This document shows, piece after piece, positions 12,229 to 15,456 of a stretch of DNA of 15,456 nt. Under the pieces are notes generated by a model that was not told the DNA's origin, ran no database searches, and saw only the letters and a list, made by a program, of their open reading frames with translations. Source of the DNA: Chloroflexota bacterium (GTDB lineage Bacteria > Chloroflexota > Dehalococcoidia > SZUA-161). Both the position numbers and the translations under genes were made by a program. The DNA is taken from the NCBI GenBank assembly GCA_030668425.1, contig DAOUTY010000015.1, positions 1 to 15,456 on the forward strand, in the 5' to 3' direction. Numbering within the stretch: the first letter of the stretch is position 1; each line of letters starts with the position of its first letter.

Positions 12229-13710
12229 TTATTCCATTGCTTTGTGCATGAGGTAATATTTCTGTACTGCGTTGGCGACTTTGATCCCGGAGTCTACTGC
12301 CTGTTGGGTGCCGACTCCGTAGCCACCGGCATCACAGCCTACATAGAACAGTCCCCGGACGGGGGCCTTGATTGAGGGCTTGCGACGACCACCCTGGCCT
12401 ACCACTTGCCCTAGGCCGATACATTCACCGCCCTGGCCCGGCAGAACCTGATCACGCGTGAGGACAGAGACATCGCGCGCCGAGTAGTACTCCTTGGATT
12501 CGATGTGCTTTGGCAGCTCGGGGAAGACTTTGAACATAACTTCGTCAATCTTGTCCCACCACAGCTTCTTCTCTTTGGCCGTCATCTGTGGTTCAGCAGG
12601 ACCCCATATCGCTGCCAGGACGATCTGTTTGCCTTTCGGGGCAGCGTCCGGGTCGTAGTTTGAAGGGACCTCATACAAGATGCCAGTATCTTTGGGCATT
12701 TCTCCTGCTGCGGCCTTGTTAAAGCGCTCCATGGTCCAGTAACTGTCAGTGGAAAATATCGTGCCAAAGGGATTCTTGATCACCTCCTTGTTCAGGAAGT
12801 AGCGGATGCCCGGTAATCCACAGGAGGGAACTAGCTCCTTCACATAGTTCACGTAGCTGCGGTCAAAATGCTCTTCGCCTACCAGCTTAAGGACAGTGGG
12901 CTGAATGCCTGAGTTGCTTATCACGATGGGAGCCTCGAACATACCCTTGTCCGTAGCAACGCCTGTAACCTTGCCATTATCCACAAGGATCTTCTCTACC
13001 CTGGCGCGCATGATCACCCTGCCGCCGTTTTCCTCAACGGCTTGGGTATAGACCTCGGCCACACGGCCGATGCCTCCCTTGCAGAAAAGGCCGCCGCTAC
13101 GTGTGAATATCATCTGCAAGGTTCTGATTGCCTCCGAGGCGGCAACGGCGTCCACCGGGGCAACGAAGCACGGGTCGGCTATGCCACTGATAAGGTAGCC
13201 ATACACAGTCTTGGGCAGCTTATAGCGGCTGAGCCACTCAGCGAAGCTGATGTCGTCCAGCCGGTCGATATCTTGGGGGGCCATCAGCGTCAATTCCGTC
13301 AAAACGTTGAGGGCATCCGCTCGTTCCTCCTCCTTCACTTCGAGCCAGTCGAAGATGATGTTTGGGTCCTGGACAGAGTCAGATGGCATAGGGGGCATCG
13401 GCACATGCTTTCCCTTGGAGTTCTTGAATATGGCCCCGCCGCTGGGATCCGGGGTCACCAGCTCGACCCTGTTCTCCATCCCCAGTTCCTTCAGGACGAC
13501 CTCAAATGTATTGTCCTGGACAGGGGCGGTGATGACCACCCACGCTGTATAGGTGAACCCTTTCTTGGAGAGGGCTATTGCCTTGCCTCCAGCTTTAGAG
13601 TTCTTTTCCAGGAGCAGAACCTTGAGCCCTCGTTTAGCTAACAGGGCAGCGCAGGAACTGCCGCCGAACCCAGCACCGACCACGATGACGTCGTATGACC
13701 CTTTTGCCAT
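12229..13710 (-). CDS. FAD-dependent oxidoreductase, phytoene desaturase family (second gene of pair)
   Basis: This 493-residue flavoprotein is of the phytoene dehydrogenase/amine-oxidase superfamily (COG1233). The N-terminal dinucleotide motif is VGAGFGGSSCAALLAKRG (11-28), with E35 binding the FAD ribose and the AGGKA loop (40-44). The C-terminal FAD motif is PVRGLFYVGCDAGGYGVGT, followed by a helix (SGIKVANAV). No signal peptide or clear membrane helix is present. Family members desaturate, saturate or isomerise lipophilic substrates; the substrate here is unknown and no phytoene synthase or other carotenoid gene is in the window. ATG 13710 has AAGGAGG close upstream. It lies 78 bases after the homologous gene on the same strand and is followed by a strong terminator, so the two form an operon. 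Confidence 0.88.
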   Translation of the reverse strand: MAKGSYDVIVVGAGFGGSSCAALLAKRGLKVLLLEKNSKAGGKAIALSKKGFTYTAWVVITAPVQDNTFEVVLKELGMENRVELVTPDPSGGAIFKNSKGKHVPMPPMPSDSVQDPNIIFDWLEVKEEERADALNVLTELTLMAPQDIDRLDDISFAEWLSRYKLPKTVYGYLISGIADPCFVAPVDAVAASEAIRTLQMIFTRSGGLFCKGGIGRVAEVYTQAVEENGGRVIMRARVEKILVDNGKVTGVATDKGMFEAPIVISNSGIQPTVLKLVGEEHFDRSYVNYVKELVPSCGLPGIRYFLNKEVIKNPFGTIFSTDSYWTMERFNKAAAGEMPKDTGILYEVPSNYDPDAAPKGKQIVLAAIWGPAEPQMTAKEKKLWWDKIDEVMFKVFPELPKHIESKEYYSARDVSVLTRDQVLPGQGGECIGLGQVVGQGGRRKPSIKAPVRGLFYVGCDAGGYGVGTQQAVDSGIKVANAVQKYYLMHKAME

Positions 13711-13788
13711 CTTGCTCCTCCTTGCTTTGAGTGGGCAGACATCAGCAAATGCCTGAACAACCGCCTTTGCCTTTCGCAGCCAGAATGG

Positions 13789-15435
13789 TTATTCCAGGTA
13801 TGTTTTGATGTACCTCTCCATCGCGGGCGTGGGTTTCCACCACTTAGTAACGCCCAGGTCCTCGGCAACCTTATTCGCGCCCAGATAGCCGGGCCCTCCG
13901 AGCACCAGCCCCCCGGGATAGTTGGACGCGCCGCAGGTATAAAGGCCCTCAACGGGTGTCTTAGTGTCGCAGCAGTCCTGGTTGGGACGGAAACAACCAA
14001 GTTGTATAGGCCTGTAGTCCCCGTGCTTGATTGCGCCTCGGCGCATGTTCGGCAAGCGAAGCTCGATGCCGACAGGTGTCTCCTGCGAGGTCATGATAAT
14101 GTTGTCCCTGGTCATATTCGGAGCTGCCTTTTGCCATTTGGCCAGGATCGCCTCCTCCAGCTCCGGGCCGCGCTTGTCCCAGCCGCCCTCGATGTCGTAG
14201 GGGGCGTGCATCTGGAAGAAGGAAACATACCCTCCATACGGGGAGTGAACGAGGTGAGGATCGAAGTAGCTCTCGCAGGTAGCGTGCCCGCCGAAGTTGT
14301 CGTCGATATTTCCCGCAACCACATTATCCCAATGGGCGAGAAGCTGGTCCATGCTCTCAATGCCGAAGACGGTCATGAAAGCATCATTGACCCAGGGGTC
14401 ATCGCAGGCATACTTAGGTTGCTCCTTGGAAGCTACGTGCAGAGTGTTGAAGCTCCACTTGTCCAGCTTCCACCCCTCGACCTGATCCTTTAGATCAGCC
14501 GGCATATGCTCCGCACCCAGGAGGTCGAAGAACGTTGTCTGGGGGTCGAGGGTCGACATGACCACTTTGCTGCGCAGGACTCGACCCTCCAGGGTCTCCA
14601 CCCCAGCAACCCGGCCATTCTCCATGAGGATCTTGGTCACCTCGGCTGCATCCATAATCGTTCCGCCATTTGCCACGATCTCACGTGCCAGGGCGCCGGC
14701 GAACTTATGTGACCCTCCGTCACAGTAGCATTTATTCATCGCCCGGTCCAGATAGAGGGCGACGAACATGCCTATGCCCGTCTCCCTGGGGTCCAACCCC
14801 CACATGCAGGCGGTATACAGCAGGAAAGCGCGCACCTTATCGTTCTCGAAGTTCTTGGTAATTATCTCCAGCGGGCTTTGCTCAACGAGTTCGAGCATCT
14901 CGTTGCCCACTTTAGTGCGCTGCATGGCGATGCTGATGTCCAGGGGGGACATGGGAGGCACAAAGGTGGCCGGGCCTAATATGTCGCTGACAATCCTCTT
15001 CCAGCCCCTCATCAGCTTGCCAAACGCGACGGCGTCCTTGTAGGAGAACTTGGTGATGGAATCCTTCGTGTCCTCCAGCATATGCGTGAGGAGCAGCGAC
15101 GTACCATCCTCGAACACCATGCCCGTTTGTGCATTGGGCTTGGTCCACTGCAGGGCGTGGCGGTCCATATCGAAGTCCCTGAGCACTGGCATGATGTCAA
15201 CCAGCATGTGGTAGACAGCATGAATGTTGGAGTAGTAGCCCGGGAAAAGAACCTCCTCAGTCGCCAGCCCGCCTCCGATCTCATAGCGGCGCTCCACCAC
15301 AGCTACCTTCAGCCCAGCCTTGGCCAGATAGGCTCCCGCCATCAGGCCGTTAGGGCCGCCTCCTATGATAATGACGTCCCATTCGCTTTCATCGGGAAAC
15401 TCATCGAATATCTTACCAATCAGTGGATCAGCCAT
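13789..15435 (-). CDS. FAD-dependent oxidoreductase, phytoene desaturase family (first gene of pair)
   Basis: The 548-residue flavoprotein is homologous in plan to the next gene but longer. The FAD motif IIIGGGPNGLMAGAYLAKAG (22-41) is preceded by a 20-residue polar extension. E48 is the ribose-binding Glu and YEIGGG (51-56) the following loop. The C-terminal FAD motif is PVEGLYTCGASNYPGGLVLGG, then a glycine-rich helix start (PGYLGANKV). It resembles PYROXD2-like and phytoene-dehydrogenase-like proteins of COG1233. A middle region rich in Trp, His and Asp probably forms the substrate pocket. The product should act on a hydrophobic or CoA/quinone-linked substrate, but the reaction cannot be named. 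AAGGAGGA precedes ATG 15435 by 8 bases. The promoter lies beyond the right edge of the window. Confidence 0.87.
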   Translation of the reverse strand: MADPLIGKIFDEFPDESEWDVIIIGGGPNGLMAGAYLAKAGLKVAVVERRYEIGGGLATEEVLFPGYYSNIHAVYHMLVDIMPVLRDFDMDRHALQWTKPNAQTGMVFEDGTSLLLTHMLEDTKDSITKFSYKDAVAFGKLMRGWKRIVSDILGPATFVPPMSPLDISIAMQRTKVGNEMLELVEQSPLEIITKNFENDKVRAFLLYTACMWGLDPRETGIGMFVALYLDRAMNKCYCDGGSHKFAGALAREIVANGGTIMDAAEVTKILMENGRVAGVETLEGRVLRSKVVMSTLDPQTTFFDLLGAEHMPADLKDQVEGWKLDKWSFNTLHVASKEQPKYACDDPWVNDAFMTVFGIESMDQLLAHWDNVVAGNIDDNFGGHATCESYFDPHLVHSPYGGYVSFFQMHAPYDIEGGWDKRGPELEEAILAKWQKAAPNMTRDNIIMTSQETPVGIELRLPNMRRGAIKHGDYRPIQLGCFRPNQDCCDTKTPVEGLYTCGASNYPGGLVLGGPGYLGANKVAEDLGVTKWWKPTPAMERYIKTYLE

Positions 15436-15456
15436 AGTAATTGTCCTCCTTCTCAG

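Overview
The window looks like bacterial chromosome from an anaerobe. Support for this is the hypBA nickel-insertion pair, a DUF1847 cysteine-rich protein, a mycothione-reductase/dihydrolipoyl-dehydrogenase-like flavoenzyme and CoA/flavin-type redox genes. Moderate GC, good Shine-Dalgarno sites and sigma70-like promoters fit a bacterium. The gene mix reminds me of uncultured Chloroflexota (Dehalococcoidia-type), but that is inference and no marker gene settles it. There is no rRNA, intact tRNA, CRISPR array, phage gene or transposase.

Left part (1-4283). A CDF metal-efflux gene is followed by a two-helix membrane protein of unknown function and a FAD disulphide oxidoreductase, all on +. Then come 677 bases without a convincing gene. 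That gap holds a near-consensus promoter (TTGAAA-16-TATAAT), a 42-codon ORF of doubtful status, a nested hairpin and a degenerate tRNA 3'-half.

Middle (4284-9832). A CvpA-like membrane protein (-) and a transglutaminase-like protein (+) diverge from a 200-base region with two well-spaced promoters. Next are a truncated MFS transporter (-), a SAM methyltransferase (+), the DUF1847 protein (+), a SpoU/TrmH rRNA methyltransferase (-) and hypB-hypA (+, overlapping by 8 bases). HypB and HypA would deliver nickel to a hydrogenase or another Ni enzyme encoded elsewhere.

Right part (9833-15456). A crotonase-family gene (+) sits alone between two inverted copies of a ~60-base double-hairpin repeat unit. 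Beyond it, on -, are a divergent ketol-acid reductoisomerase-like gene lacking key catalytic residues and a tandem pair of phytoene-desaturase-family flavoproteins. The flavoprotein pair is an operon ending in a clear terminator, itself made from a palindromic repeat that recurs at 11047. The most unusual items are the repeat-bracketed crotonase, the IlvC-like protein with an altered active site, and the gene-free region with an orphan promoter and tRNA fragment.
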